Positions 1 to 11,007 of a stretch of 64,000 bases of DNA are shown here, one piece after another; within the stretch, counting starts at the first letter, position 1, and each line of letters starts with the position of its first letter. The notes below the pieces were generated by a model. That model was given only the letters and a program-made list of their open reading frames with translations. It ran no database searches and had not been told where the DNA came from. Both the position numbers and the translations under genes were made by a program. This DNA comes from Rotaria sp. Silwood1 (lineage: Eukaryota; Rotifera; Eurotatoria; Philodinida; Philodinidae). Location: positions 7,723-71,722 of the forward strand of contig CAJNOP010000234.1 in assembly GCA_905250075.1 (NCBI GenBank). Direction: 5' to 3'.

Positions 1-308
1 ATTGGATTTGAGTATTAGATCGGTCATATGTATGATGACGAAATGAAATTGTTTGGTGATTGTTCAAATTATTATCACATATTCTACAGCTGAATTTCAT
101 TTTCGTCGTCTGTGCCTCCATGCACAAATTGAAGCTTGATTGCTTTCTCTCACACTGCTTATCTACAAGTGGACAACATGATCATGTCTCATTTATGTAA
201 TTTGAGAATATGAGAAAAGATTGTGATTCGGTTGGTGTTTTATTTCCTTTTATGTACTCTTGAAATTTTATCCTGCATTCGCTTCATGGTAGAAGTTAAT
301 ACTTGCAT

Positions 309-545
309 GAAACTAGTCAGCAGTGTCACATATCCAAAATTTTGGAGATGCATCCACGTCTAGCGTGGAAGATGCGGCATTTACTGCGAGAGATGTGAGT
401 GTGTGTGTGGGATGTGCATCTCTAAAGGAGATGATACATCTCCAGTGGAAAATGACCGCGTCTCCCGCGGGAGATGCGGCATCTCCTGCGAGAGATGTGG
501 GCGCATCTCCAAAATTTTGGATATGTGACACTACTGGAAACTAGT
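309..545. mobile_element. hAT-like MITE with TIRs and target duplication
   Basis: Positions 318-536 form a short element whose ends are inverted copies of each other over about 35 bases, each containing CAAAATTTTGGAGATGC-type sequence next to GTGTCACATATCC. The termini read CAG...CTG. The flanks 309-317 and 537-545 are identical (GAAACTAGT), a target duplication of 8-9 bp. CAG ends and an 8-bp duplication suggest the hAT superfamily; a 9-bp duplication would suggest Mutator-like. The interior is GC-richer and made of GGAGATG/CATCTCC repeats. It has no coding capacity; the short open frames inside are symmetric by-products of the palindrome. Confidence 0.75.
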
Positions 546-800
546 TGGACTTTAGCCTGTTGGAAATAAATGATTACAGTATATAATATTGGCTTGCGGT
601 GCATAATGTACAGACGTACAGACGCTTAAATCTTTAACCATAACATTTTCGATTCATTCGGAAAAAACCTTTCCCGAGGGTTACGCATTGAGCTGAATTT
701 TTCTAGGAACATTGCTACGCAAATTCGTAGCTGGACAACTCAGACTGAAAAATTTCTATCACAGTTCCAATTATGAAATCCTTTTCCAAGTGGTCGTGAC

Positions 801-925
801 GGGGTGTGGGTGTAGGTGTGGGTGTGGGTGTGAATGTGGTTGTGAATGTGGGTGTAGACGTAGGTGAGTACAGGTGTGGGTGTGCGTATGTATTTGTTTC
901 TCACATTCCGCAGCCACATACAGAG
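801..925. repeat. telomere-like G-rich/C-rich hairpin
   Basis: A G-rich arm with several TGTGGG units (801-889) is followed by a weaker C-rich arm with CTCACATTCC and CCACATAC (899-921). Polarity is G-rich first, C-rich second. No gene is seen in 546-800. Confidence 0.6.
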
Positions 926-1532
926 CTTCGCTACACGTGTACGGAAAAATTAAATAGATCTTCGGATGGATCCAAACTAGGTAACTTCAGATTTCGATCG
1001 CTGTGAGGTTTTCGGGAATTTTTTTCAAAGAAATGCTAAATTCCTGCAGAGGGAAAATGAATTTTACGAAGAATTATTTCATATGTTTGCATATCTCAAG
1101 AAAAACTTGGTTGTTATAAGAAGGCGGCTCTTTGTTGCTTAAATGAAGCAGTTGGGAAAATGAACGCGTGTCGTATTTCCAGAACTGTATAAAGTTACAT
1201 TATGTTATCCTGAACCGCAATACTAGGTTTTGTAGTGAGTCACATTCTGTATGAAATAAGCTTGTTATAAACTGTGTTGGGCGACAAATAATATCGAGAA
1301 AAAAGCGTTGCAAAAGTGTCTCAATCTTTAAGCGCCGTCCGTTATAAGTTATCAGACTGTAGTCCAGATACTAAATTTTTACTATAATACTTCAAGTATT
1401 ACATGACTAGGCATCAATTTAAATATTGGCTTTTCAAGTAAAAGGTAGCCTTAATGAAAGAATCAGAAGGAATACATGACTGCAATGATGTTTGTCAATC
1501 GATAACTTAGAGACCTTAGAGACTCACTTGGA
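926..1532. other. no gene recognised
   Basis: AT-rich sequence without a convincing open frame, splice pattern or RNA gene on either strand. Confidence 0.5.
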
Positions 1533-1585
1533 GTCCGGGTGTGGATGTCGATGGAGAAAAGACCTATTAGCACACTCACATTCTC
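1533..1585. repeat. degenerate telomere-like hairpin
   Basis: GGGTGTGGATGTCG (from about 1537) is followed by CACACTCACATTCTC (to 1585). Same G-then-C polarity as the other copies. The loop contains AAAAGACC. Confidence 0.4.
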
Positions 1586-2300
1586 TTGGTATTTTCTTAA
1601 GACTTCCCTATCTAAGGAACTCAGTAGCGAGCTATACAATCACTCCTAAAACAAACCCTACGAATTCCCGCTAAGATCCTTGCTAAATCTCCAGGAATTT
1701 CCAATTTGGATTCTTTGGAGAGTTTTATCAGAGAATTCCGATGCCTTTGTCATGACAGCTTTCGCTAGAGAATGCATCGATGCTGGTCAAACTTGGTTTA
1801 CTTGTTTTATGGTTTACTTCATGGAAGTGTTTTGTACTTGTCTAGTCTAATTATCAATTCAAAAGCGAAGTTTTTTTCTTGATTAGTGAACTTTGTAACG
1901 AAACAGATTTTATGCTATGGTGAATTTTGTACGTTTATAATATACAAAACAGGTATGAAAAAAGTCTTACTCATTGATGAAGAAAATAAAGAAATTTGAT
2001 TCGAATGATTGCTATTTATTAAGCTAGTAACAAGAATACGCACAGGGTTTCTTTTGCATTTCTAAAAATTCTTTGCTTGCATGTTTAATGAAGGCGACAA
2101 CCAAATATATTGGCTTATACTCATTCAGAGAAAAAAAAATGAAACAGAAATCCTATACATACGATGTGTTTCTGAGTGAGAGTGTCGATGTATGAATGTT
2201 ACAGAACCTTGTTTTCTCTCAGCTACGAGTATCATCAGGTGACTTAGTATCTCAATTCCGATTCTAATTTCGAGAAGAAATACAATCAAGTGAAGAGTTC
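1586..2300. other. no gene recognised
   Basis: AT-rich, stops in all frames, nothing recognised. Confidence 0.5.
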
Positions 2301-2380
2301 GTGGGTGTGGTTGTGGATGCAGGTATCAAGGAGAGTAGTCTCATACCCAGCACCCGACACTCACACTAACACCCACATCC
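2301..2380. repeat. telomere-like hairpin
   Basis: G-rich arm GTGGGTGTGGTTGTGG at 2301-2316, loop containing GGAGAGTAGTCTC, then a C-rich arm 2343-2380 ending ACACCCACATCC. A second C-rich stretch without a G-rich partner lies at 2540-2599. Confidence 0.65.
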
Positions 2381-2539
2381 GGATTTCTAATCACAATAAT
2401 AATTGAGTTATTTTTTAGAAATGTAATTGATTTTAGTTATTATTTCGATGGAAAATCGGATTAAAATAGTGCCATTTTAAACAATACTTAATCTAAAAAA
2501 TAAATTAAGACAAAATTCTTTTAATTTTTTCAAATTAAA

Positions 2540-2599
2540 CCTACACCAGTACCAACCTAGACCCATACCTAGACTCATACCTACACTCATACCCACAAC
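2540..2599. repeat. C-rich telomere-like tract
   Basis: Repeats of CCTACAC, ACCCATACCT and CATACCCACA. It looks like a decayed C-strand telomere-like arm. No G-rich partner is adjacent, but the hairpin at 2301-2380 lies 160 bases away. Confidence 0.45.
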
Positions 2600-3065
2600 T
2601 ATTACTTTCTTGATCATATGCGCCTCGGTGCTTTTGCGATACAATGACTGGCTTCTTACTTTTTAAATTGTCTTCAAACAGAAAAAGAGAAAATTGTCTG
2701 CACAGAAACAATTTTCAATCCATGAACAAGCAGAGGGAAAGAAAACTACAATTTTTATTTAACTCTTTCAAAGTCGACTCGATACATGTATATGTATTAG
2801 ATACAACATAGAATGATTCTTTTTCTGAGTGAACAAATAAGTTTCAAAAGAAGACAAACTATTATGAGTTTATCTTCTTTTGGCTTCTATATATGATATT
2901 GTGAACTTTTTCTTCCATCTCGCATCTCATTTTTCTCGGCGAATCCTTGAAATTCGTTCTTTCAACAAATACCAATCTACTCTCAGTCAAAAGCAATGAA
3001 GGATTCAATCCCCAGACGAGCAAAAAGTAACGGAGGGCACCCAACATTACTAGCCTCAAACGATC

Positions 3066-3215
3066 TGGTGAATGTGAATGTGGATGTGTGTATATGTGAG
3101 TGTTGGTGTGGGGTATGGGTGTGGGTGTGTATGAGTTTGGCTATGTGTGAGTGTGAATATGCGTGGGTGTGGGTGTGACTGTGGCTGTAGATAAGGAGAA
3201 GACTCACACCCACAC
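3066..3215. repeat. telomere-like hairpin leading into the minisatellite
   Basis: The long G-rich arm (3066-3190) contains perfect TGTGGG runs such as GGGTGTGGGTGTG. It is followed by GGAGAAGACTC and then CACACCCACACCCTGA (3207-3220). The C-rich arm merges with the first unit of the 72-bp array. Confidence 0.65.
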
Positions 3216-4085
3216 CCTGACGAAACTCCTTTCTGCGCAGTCCCACCAGCTGCCACGATGTGTGGTTGTGGCTGGGTGGAAGTCGACGCTGATGAAACTT
3301 CTTTCGCCACACTCACAGCAGCTGCGATGATGTGTGCATGTGGATGCGTATATGTTGACACTGATGAAACTCCTTTCTGCGCAGCCACACCAGCTGCGAT
3401 GATGTGTGGTTGTGGATGGGTGGAAGTCGACGCTGATGAAACTTCTTTCGCGGAATCCACACCAGCTGCGATGATGTGTGCGTGTGGATGGGTGTATGTC
3501 AATGCTGATAAAACTGCTTTCGTCGCACCCACAGCAGCTGCGACGATGTGCGCGTGTGGATGCGCGTAAGTGGATAGTGGGGAAACTCCTTTCGCCGCGC
3601 CCACACCAGCTGCAATGATGTGTGGGTGAGGATGCGTGTATGTCGACACTGATGAAACTCCTTTCGCCGCACCCACTCAAGCTGCATTGATGTGTGTGCG
3701 TATGGATGCGTGTATGTCAACACTGATGAAACCCCTTTCACCGCACCCACTCAAGCTGCATTGATGTGTGCGTGTGGAGGCGTGTATGTCGACACTGATG
3801 AAACTGCTTTCGCCGCACTCACAGAAGCTGCGATGATGTGTGCGTGTGGATGCGTGTATGTCAACACTGATGAAACTCCTTTCTGCGCACTCACAGCAGC
3901 TGCGATGATGTGTGGTTGTGGATAGGTGGAAGTCGATGCTGATGAAACTTCTTTCTGCGCAGTCACACCAGCTGCGATGATGTGTGGTTGTGGATGCGTG
4001 AATGTTGAAACTGATGAAAGTCCTTTCGCCGCACTCACACCAGCTGGAATGATGTGTGCGTGTAAATGTCTGTGAGTCGTAATTT
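3216..4085. repeat. 72-bp minisatellite, about 12 units
   Basis: The anchor GATGAAACTCCTTTC recurs at 3219, 3291, 3363, 3435, 3507, 3579, 3651, 3725, 3797, 3869, 3941 and 4013. The period is exactly 72 bases except for one 74-base step. Each unit holds a C-rich half (CACACCAGCTGCGATGATG, with the palindrome CAGCTG) and a G-rich half (TGTGTGCGTGTGGATGCGTG). Two main variants exist: one with GGTGGAAGTCGACGCTGATG and one with CGTGTATGTCAACACTGATG. Because 72 is divisible by 3, several frames stay open on both strands for 100-206 codons. These low-complexity His/Thr/Ser-rich frames are not taken as genes. Confidence 0.9.
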
Positions 4086-5689
4086 TACAGAGTGCTTTTT
4101 ATATGAGACCTTAAATGTTATAATTGTAAGTGGAAACTTGAAGCGTGAAATTTTAATTGAATTCATGTTTCAAGTTTGATATATACGTAAATGGTATAGT
4201 ATAAAATTGTGAACAATGGTATTATCTCTGCTTAATGAATTTAAAGACTTTCTGTTGTGATTCGAATCGTGCAATTGTATTCGCCTGAATCAAATGATAG
4301 TTGTGTTTCAATCCTGTTGATTCTCATAAAACAAAAAATGATCAGCAATTGATGTTGGATTATGTATGAGTAGATCCGTACACTTTGAAAAAAAATAATG
4401 AAATAGATTTTGCAAGATTAATATGAATTGTAGGTTGTTTAGTAACAAGAGTTTTTCTATATATATATCAGCATCGAATTATAATTTACACAAATCATTT
4501 TGACATAAAATCTCATATGATGTGAGTTTTGGTGGTTCTAAGGAGTGTAATGATATATCTCCTATGCCTCTTATATCTCCTATATCTCCTATATCCCCTA
4601 TACCTATCTATCTCTATACCTCTAGCCCCGGGACATAATTGAGTGTCCTGGGAGATTCTGCGTAGACATCATATGGAAGGTTGTGTTTGAAATGAGCAGA
4701 TGTTAATTTAGGGTACAAAAATCTGGCAAAAAAAACGATGTTTGCTCTGGAAAAACCCATAATCTTGGCTACTTTTCTTTTGCAGACAGTAGATATTTTG
4801 GTAAAGTCTCTATTGCATAAAAAACCCTATCATTTTTGTTGCATTCTTATGACGTGCCCAAGTATCAATCAAAGTAATACGTGGAGCCTTTTTTATACGA
4901 ATCTATTGATATTGGAAACATCCAAGAGTAGTCCATGGAATCTTCAACTTGAGAAAAGTGCAGTTTTTGAATAAAAAAAGAAGAAGAAAATTCCCGAATA
5001 CATACTAATGATGTGAGCTGAAATGAAATTTCTGATAGAGAAGTAAAACATCAGTATCATTCAGAATGGAGAAACCTGTAAATGGCTTAATCTAGCTCAA
5101 AATCACTACTATGATTCGTTGGGGTTTTAAAAGCACTGTGATGGCTGCATTTGTATCACAGGTTGACAGGTTATGACCCCAGTGACGTGTAACCTGCCCT
5201 GCAAAAAAAACGTGTAATCTTACCGTGCAGGGCTCTACTGATAGAGTCATGTGTTGAATAATTACACAAAACTTCTATTAGTAAAAAATGCGAAAAGATG
5301 TTGATACATACTTTCAATTGGTTTTTTTCATCATGAAATGTTTAACCCCTCTCGCTCCAGATTTGTCTGGTTATGATGTGTCCCCTTCGTTTACTTGAGC
5401 ATTTTTATGGTTGACTTCTTTGAAAAGATGCCTTTTACCAAAAATTTATTTTAAGCATAGGTCAGTCAAAACATGTTCTTCTTTTCCCTGGATATCACTT
5501 ATGACGTGTGATTCTCCCTTCCTAACTTAGAAAAGGTTGGTTTGTGAGACATTTGAAAGTGGACTAAGTTAATAACTGATAACAAGATAATGAAAAAGAC
5601 CTCCAACCCCATTTCAGGTGATAATGGAAGATAAGAATAGACATAAGATACTTTAAGAGGTTGTGATTATAATGAAATTACTCATTCTA
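4086..5689. other. no gene; short simple repeats
   Basis: No convincing gene. A run of TATCTCCTA-like units lies at 4553-4620. A small hairpin with arms CCCGGGACA and TGTCCTGGG lies at about 4627-4652. Confidence 0.45.
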
Positions 5690-6255
5690 GTCTTGCGTAT
5701 GTGCATAATGTAAGTCCTAATGAGCTATGAATACCCTGAAAAGGGTTTGTACTGATAGCTTATTGCTGCCAAGATATTGCATTTTTCACGGCATTTTTAA
5801 ACAGAAAGTCTTGGTCACCCTCATGAACTTTAGAAAAACTGAGTTTCGAATTTTGTCTTGAAACTTTGTATAGAGAAAGATGTCAAAGAGAATAGTTTAT
5901 CTTGAAAGTTTCAGACATTTTGATTGTTCCTATCTTAAGATACAGCTATGGTAAAAGCATGCTTGTACATCGCTCATATACTCTGGCAGATTCCGATGCT
6001 CTTATTTCAGATTTGGAACAATCAAAATGTCTGAAACTTTCATAGTAAACTATTCTTGTTGAGACCTTTCTCTATGCAAAGTTTCAAGACAAAATTCGAA
6101 ATTCAGTTTTTCTAATGTTCCTGAGGGGGACCATGGCTTTCTATTTAAAGATGCCGTGAAAGATACAATATCTCAGTAGCAATAAGCTAGCAGCATAAAC
6201 CCTTTTCAGGATATCCATAGCTCATTAGGACCTACCTTTTTCACATACTCACGAC
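5690..6255. mobile_element. 565-bp foldback element (non-autonomous)
   Basis: The left arm (5690 to about 5935) is repeated inverted as the right arm (about 6008 to 6255). Matching landmarks include GTCCTAATGAGCTATG (from 5714) against CATAGCTCATTAGGAC (about 6216-6232), and ACATTTTGATTGTTCC against GGAACAATCAAAATGTCTG around the loop. The loop is about 70 bases. The arms differ by scattered substitutions and small gaps, so the copy is not recent. No open frame and no clear target duplication were seen. Confidence 0.75.
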
Positions 6256-7746
6256 TTGAAAGCGACTTGACAGTTGGAAAGGTTTCCTTGTAAGACTAAT
6301 ATATCAACTCAATGTAGAGCAACGCTAGTGATTGCGATTGCCATATTGACTCTTGATAAATTTTATGTCTAATGTACAATATAGATCTTGTTTTTTATCT
6401 ACCTTTTACTGTCCAATAATATGGCAATAGTTTTTGCGATGATAAGGCTTATAACACATTAAAAAGTATTTAAATTGATACTCACATATTTAGCTTGCTT
6501 TTTTATTCTATTTTTCAAATCATATTCTTATTCTAATTATTATATTTTTATTCATAAATTGAGATCAACAGCTTTACATTTTATACAAATAGGCACAATA
6601 AAATCATGTTCACATATTTTCCCATTCTACTTTAATCAACTTATGTCACGCTTGAGACTTTCGTATGTTGATATGATAAACGTACCAACAGAAGAATTCT
6701 TATGGATATGGGTGTGTTTCATCTGTTCATGTTCACCTACACGCATAACTTCAACCATCAACATTCAATCAACCACCGACATCAACCCACACACTTATAC
6801 CCTTCTTTCGAAGCATGTAGTTAACAAAGACACCTGAGAAAATATCATCTATTAGCATAAGAGTCTTTTCTGATCCTTGAAAGACAACCAATATTTCTTG
6901 AAACGATTAACTCGACACTACTAGTTATGCACTCTGCAGGATTAAGATTTCTGAATGCAATAGCCAAGGTGCAACAGTAACTGAATATGTGACCATAAGA
7001 GGAGATATTAGTGTTATGAGCACTAAAAACACTAATGTCGTTCATGATATAACTATTGGTCGAATTTTTCGTTGTGCAAAACAGACAACTGACCACACTC
7101 TTCTTATGTTTCGTACTGTATAGTTGTCAAATGTGATTCCCTGGCTCTTCGTTTATGTCTTGAAAATGACTGTTAAACTGTTGATAAGTTGACAAAACAA
7201 AGAGCAGAAATGCCGATGGATATCAGTTGAATATCGTCAGTCGACTACTACAGAAATGGTCATGGCTAAATCCTGTCGTATTTTAATCTCGTATCTTGGT
7301 GAATGCTGCATAAAATTTAACTTAAATCAAGTTGCACATCTTTCTAAATTGTCCTAGCACGTTATATTCGGCACAGGCGTGTAGAGCCAAGCATCCTTCA
7401 TTTTAAGAGTTATGACTATTTCAATTTAGCAAACGGCTCAAGAGGACAGGAAATCGAATTGATGTAACTCTTACTTACTACTGAAGCTTCATTATTTTGC
7501 ATTTGCATAAGTACAATCAGTTGATTTTTATGATCTGTTCTAGTGACAAGTAGCGAAAAAGAACGTAGCTTCGTTTAAGTTAGAGTTTTCTAATGTATTT
7601 GAACCGAAAACATTTTCTGTTATATTTAAGAAATACCAAACATCAACCTATATGATGTGAAAACCTTCAATAAGGACGAAATCCAAATGATGATAAGTCT
7701 TACTATCACCCAATTCGAAGATAGATCAGCATAAAAAATAAATAGT
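6256..7746. other. no gene recognised; degenerate telomere-like hairpin inside
   Basis: A degenerate hairpin lies at 6701-6802: TATGGGTGTG, then a long C-rich arm ending ACCCACACACTTATACCC. The rest has no recognisable coding sequence. Confidence 0.4.
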
Positions 7747-9749
7747 TTACTGTTCTTTTATACTTTCTAGCTGCTTTTGTAAATTTGAAGACAAAGATCC
7801 ACTAAATGCAAGAATTTTTTTTTGCATTTCTTTAGCTTGTGAGAAGTTCCATTCCTCTTTTGACTTTTCATTCATGCGCTTGTAGACCTCACCAATACTG
7901 TTGTAGCAATTAGCCAAGGCGAGATATTTCGGCGGTTGAGTTTTTGAAAGAATTGCAAGTGCTTTTTCGTACTTCGAAAGTGCATCCGCATTCTGGTTCA
8001 TCTTGAAATATAGCATACCGATTCTGTTATATGAGTTAGCCAATTCAGGATGATCGGTAGGAAGCTCTTGTGAGAGGATACAATGTGCTGCCTCGTATGA
8101 CTCTTTTGCCTTGTCGTATTTGCTCATCGCGTGATGCACATCACCGATTTTGTTGAGGTAATCAGCCAAATAAAGGTCATTCGAAGGATGAGTCTTTTTG
8201 ACGATTTCAACCGCTTCGTTGTATTTATCAAGTGCTTTTGTATAGTCATTATATTCTTTTGATCCCTCACTCCTTGTAAAGTACACTAAACCTATGCCCT
8301 TGTAGGACTCAGCCAAATTAACTTTGTTTATAGAGATTTCATTTCGACAGATTTCAATAGCTTTTTCGTAGAATTTAATCGCCTTCTCATATTTCTCATT
8401 CTGGCAAGTAATTCGTCCAAGTTGCTGATAAATAGCTACTTTCTTACAATTATTGACTTCCTGATCGCACAACGCCTGGCATAATTCTTCGGCTTTGTTG
8501 AATGCTCGAAATTTAACAAGTAGTTCCCTTAGTCGATCCCAGCCTGTGAGTCCCCATATCTCTTCTCGCATCAGTGTGTTAAGAGAAGCTAACTTTTTTT
8601 CGTCGTCACTTGTAAGAGTGAGTTTGACTTCCCACAGTAAAGGGTTGTCCTTGATATTTTCGATTTCATCGATGCGAAAAATGGTATGGATCGAAAAAAG
8701 AATCACTGTCGTATACAACTGGGTAAGTTTGCCGTCTCGAATAACAAATGGATTGGAAGAGTTCTCTGGATCAATGGTCATAGAGAAGAGGATATTCACC
8801 GATGTGGTACTCGAAGCAGCCTTTATAGATGCTTTTCGATTTGTATTGGCGGTAAAAAAGCTGTTGAAAGACATTAGTCCACCTTCAGCTTCCTTCAGTA
8901 TTTCAAAATCGTCTGTAGACAATTCCTGATGTCGGTAGACAGTGTAACGTTTCTTATGGTGATTTCGGTTTTTTTCCTGTAGTTCTTCAATATTACGATG
9001 GAGGGCTCTTATAAAAAAGCTCATCTTGAGGATTGCGTCTACGTTCTTCATGTGCACTGCCCAGTTGAGTAAAGAAGGAATAAAACTATCGGATTCGTAC
9101 CGCGAGATGGGCTCGACGTCATAATATTTTCGTTCGAAGTCTTTTATCTCAGACTCTTTGATTCCCAGGTCACGACAATAGTTGACAAAGGTCTGAATGG
9201 CCTTCGCCTCGTCCTCGTCAGTTTGTAAAATACTTTCTTTGAAGAGTTGAATGCACATAAATGAGGCATCCCGTTCGGTCAAATTCGATTTTGATGCCAA
9301 ATCTGGCGAGAACGTGCTTATTGGTATACAGTTTTGATAATAATCGAGTACTTTCGACATCAGTTTTTGACAAATCGACGTAATATCGGTGTAAATACCC
9401 GTAATTTTTTTATAATCTTTTGCCCATTTCTCATGATAGGATTTGTTGCCACAGAAGACAAAGACTGCAATCACTTGTGACAAATTGTCAATGTCGCGCA
9501 TTATACTTTTTCCTAGACTACCAGATACAATCAAGAAACATTTTTGATTTTTTAATGTTTGAAGCAATTTCACACATTCATCAGGGTTGGTGTATGTAGT
9601 GACTGAGTCACGATGAACAATGCGGTATAGTTGATCCAATGAATTTTGGACGTCTTGTATGTCTATATCGATGGTGCTGTCCAACCAGATAAGACGAAAA
9701 TTTTGTTGAATATCACTTTCTTTCGAGGTAGAGGAGCAAGCAATAGCAC
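7747..9749 (-). CDS. TPR protein with degenerate ADP-ribosyltransferase-like domain
   Basis: A single open exon of about 667 residues. The first in-frame start-like codon is TTG, but a splice acceptor (TTTTATAG before GTGCTATTGC on the minus strand, exon start 9749) makes an unseen upstream exon more likely. The first ~150 residues are an unassigned region common in this rotifer family. Residues ~275-400 resemble the R-S-E ART fold: VYRHQEL (the Arg), LMSFNSFFT (the Ser-x-Ser region), then a strand ending TVILFSIHTIFRI. Family members carry E-x-E just before ILF; here the residues are T-T-V, so the catalytic glutamate appears lost. Residues ~443-651 hold five TPRs of kinesin-light-chain type, suggesting a protein-binding role. 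The reading frame is intact, so it may work as a pseudo-enzyme or scaffold. It ends at TAA/TAG near 7747. Confidence 0.8.
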
Positions 9750-9798
9750 CTATAAAAGAGATTAACAATATTGTTCAACACTTGATGGCCACTGTAAG

Positions 9799-9923
9799 AA
9801 ATGAAATTTCCAGTTTTCTAATGACAACTTTTAATTAAGCAAAATGCTCAACAAAAAATTAAAATAGACATATTTTCTCTTGCTTCATCGAAATTCGTCA
9901 TTAGAAAACTGGAATCTTCATTT
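9799..9923. mobile_element. ~125-bp MITE with 27-bp inverted ends
   Basis: The left end, with AAATGAAATTTCCAGTTTTC (9799-9818), continues to CTAATGAC (9825). It matches the inverse of 9897-9923 with about three differences. The interior is AT-rich. It lies just upstream of the TPR/ART-like gene, possibly inside its 5' intron. No clear target duplication. Confidence 0.6.
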
Positions 9924-10261
9924 GTCACGATAGTGATCGAACAGTGGGCTCTGATCACCAATAGATTTTATTTCTACATCCATGAGCTTACTAGCTGTTA
10001 TTGGCTTTTGACCCATGAGCTATGCGACAGTTGGTCAATTGTAACGGTGGATAAAAGCAAATCACTTGTACCTAAAATTTTGAGACATGGTCCTTTCTTC
10101 AAAAAAATGTATAATTCTGGAAATAAGACAAAATAGAGGATGCAAGTTGTTTTCTTTCTGTTGTATGATGTGACATAATCCGGACTATACAGAGAAGAAG
10201 GTCAGTGAACCTCTAGTACATGCTGTCAAACGAAGGCAATCCGAACGAAAAACGTACGGAT

Positions 10262-10552
10262 GTGAGTGTGTTGTAGACTTGAGTGTGAGTGTGAGGTATA
10301 GGTGAGAGGGTGCCTAAACCCCCCCTACAATAAAAGACCCCGGGTCTTCTATTATGGTCCAGCGAACTTTTGTAAATTTTGTAAATTTTTGCTGGTGAAA
10401 AAAAGAAATTTCTATGAAGTGACTCCTCCGGAGGGGTCTTCTAAAACGGGGGGTCTTCTAATATGGGGGGGTCTTTTATTATGAGGGGGGGTTTACTCTT
10501 ACCCTAAACACTTGCACCCGCACAGATTTGTATCCAGACCTATACCCACACC
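10262..10552. repeat. telomere-like hairpin split by a MITE
   Basis: A G-rich arm (10262-10313; GTGAGTGTG, AGGGTG) and a C-rich arm (10496-10552; CTTACCCTAAACACTTGC, ACCCACACCCG) flank the element at 10315-10495. If that element is removed, the arms form one palindrome with the usual G-then-C polarity. Confidence 0.55.
10315..10495. mobile_element. ~181-bp MITE with C/G-run termini
   Basis: The left end TAAACCCCCCCTACAATAAA matches the inverse of the right end, which reads ...TTTTATTATGAGGGGGGGTTTA; the inverted ends span about 30 bases including AAAAGACCCC. The motif GGGTCTTCTA(A/T)TATGG is repeated about four times along the element. This gives at least four runs of four to seven G on the plus strand in 10425-10492. 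The centre holds a smaller inverted pair, CCAGCGAACTTTTG and AATTTTTGCTGG. No coding capacity. Confidence 0.7.
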
Positions 10553-10591
10553 CGTTCATTGGTTTTTCTGTGTGATTGTTTGAGTGAATAT

Positions 10592-10668
10592 CGGGATGTG
10601 GGCGTGAGTATTTGCGTGGGGTGTAAGTGTAAGAGTGTCTACTCTTACCCCAGACACCCACACCCTCC
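10592..10668. repeat. telomere-like hairpin
   Basis: GGGATGTGGGCGTGAG and GCGTGGGGTGTAAGTG are followed by a loop with AAGAGTGTCTACTCTT, then ACCCCAGACACCCACACCCT. Strong G-then-C polarity with a near-palindromic centre. Confidence 0.65.
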
Positions 10669-10908
10669 AGGAAATGAAATTTGGCGACCCCTTTCTGTAT
10701 AAAATATTCGACAATGTTCTAGTATAGTATTTATGTATTTGATAAAAAATGCTGGCATTTGCATCTCATAAGACAGCTATCTCTGCGAGTTGCTTGAACA
10801 AATAGTGCGAGATAAAATTCTTCAAAGTAAAAGAGCAATGTTTTATTTTGAAAAGTTCTTCAAATTAGAAGACTGATGAGCGTCGAAAATCTTATTCATA
10901 TTTCGGAC

Positions 10909-10999
10909 TAGGGATGCACCAATTCAAATTCAAATTCCAATTCCTACCAATTCCGTCAATTCCAAGCCAAGAATTGGAATTGGAATTGGTGCATCCCTA
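10909..10999. mobile_element. 91-bp hAT-type MITE with 8-bp target duplication
   Basis: Ends TAGGGATGCACCAATTC and GAATTGGTGCATCCCTA are perfect inverted repeats. The element is flanked by identical TTTCGGAC at 10901-10908 and 11000-11007. TAGGGATGCACC-type ends with an 8-bp duplication are typical of hAT elements. The interior is made of repeated AATTC/GAATT words. Confidence 0.85.
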
Positions 11000-11007
11000 T
11001 TTCGGAC

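Noticed and set aside
3056..4038. Long open frames (up to 206 codons) on both strands across the minisatellite
   Set aside because: The repeat period (72) is a multiple of 3, which keeps several frames open by arithmetic. The products are low-complexity and there is no start, splice or domain evidence.
3216..4085. CRISPR-like array of regular spacing
   Set aside because: The whole 72-bp unit is repeated with small changes. There are no unique spacers, no cas genes, and the context is eukaryotic.
6475..6837. 120-codon open frame on the plus strand
   Set aside because: It lacks a recognisable motif and its 3' part overlaps a telomere-like C-rich tract, giving a His/Thr/Pro-rich artefact.
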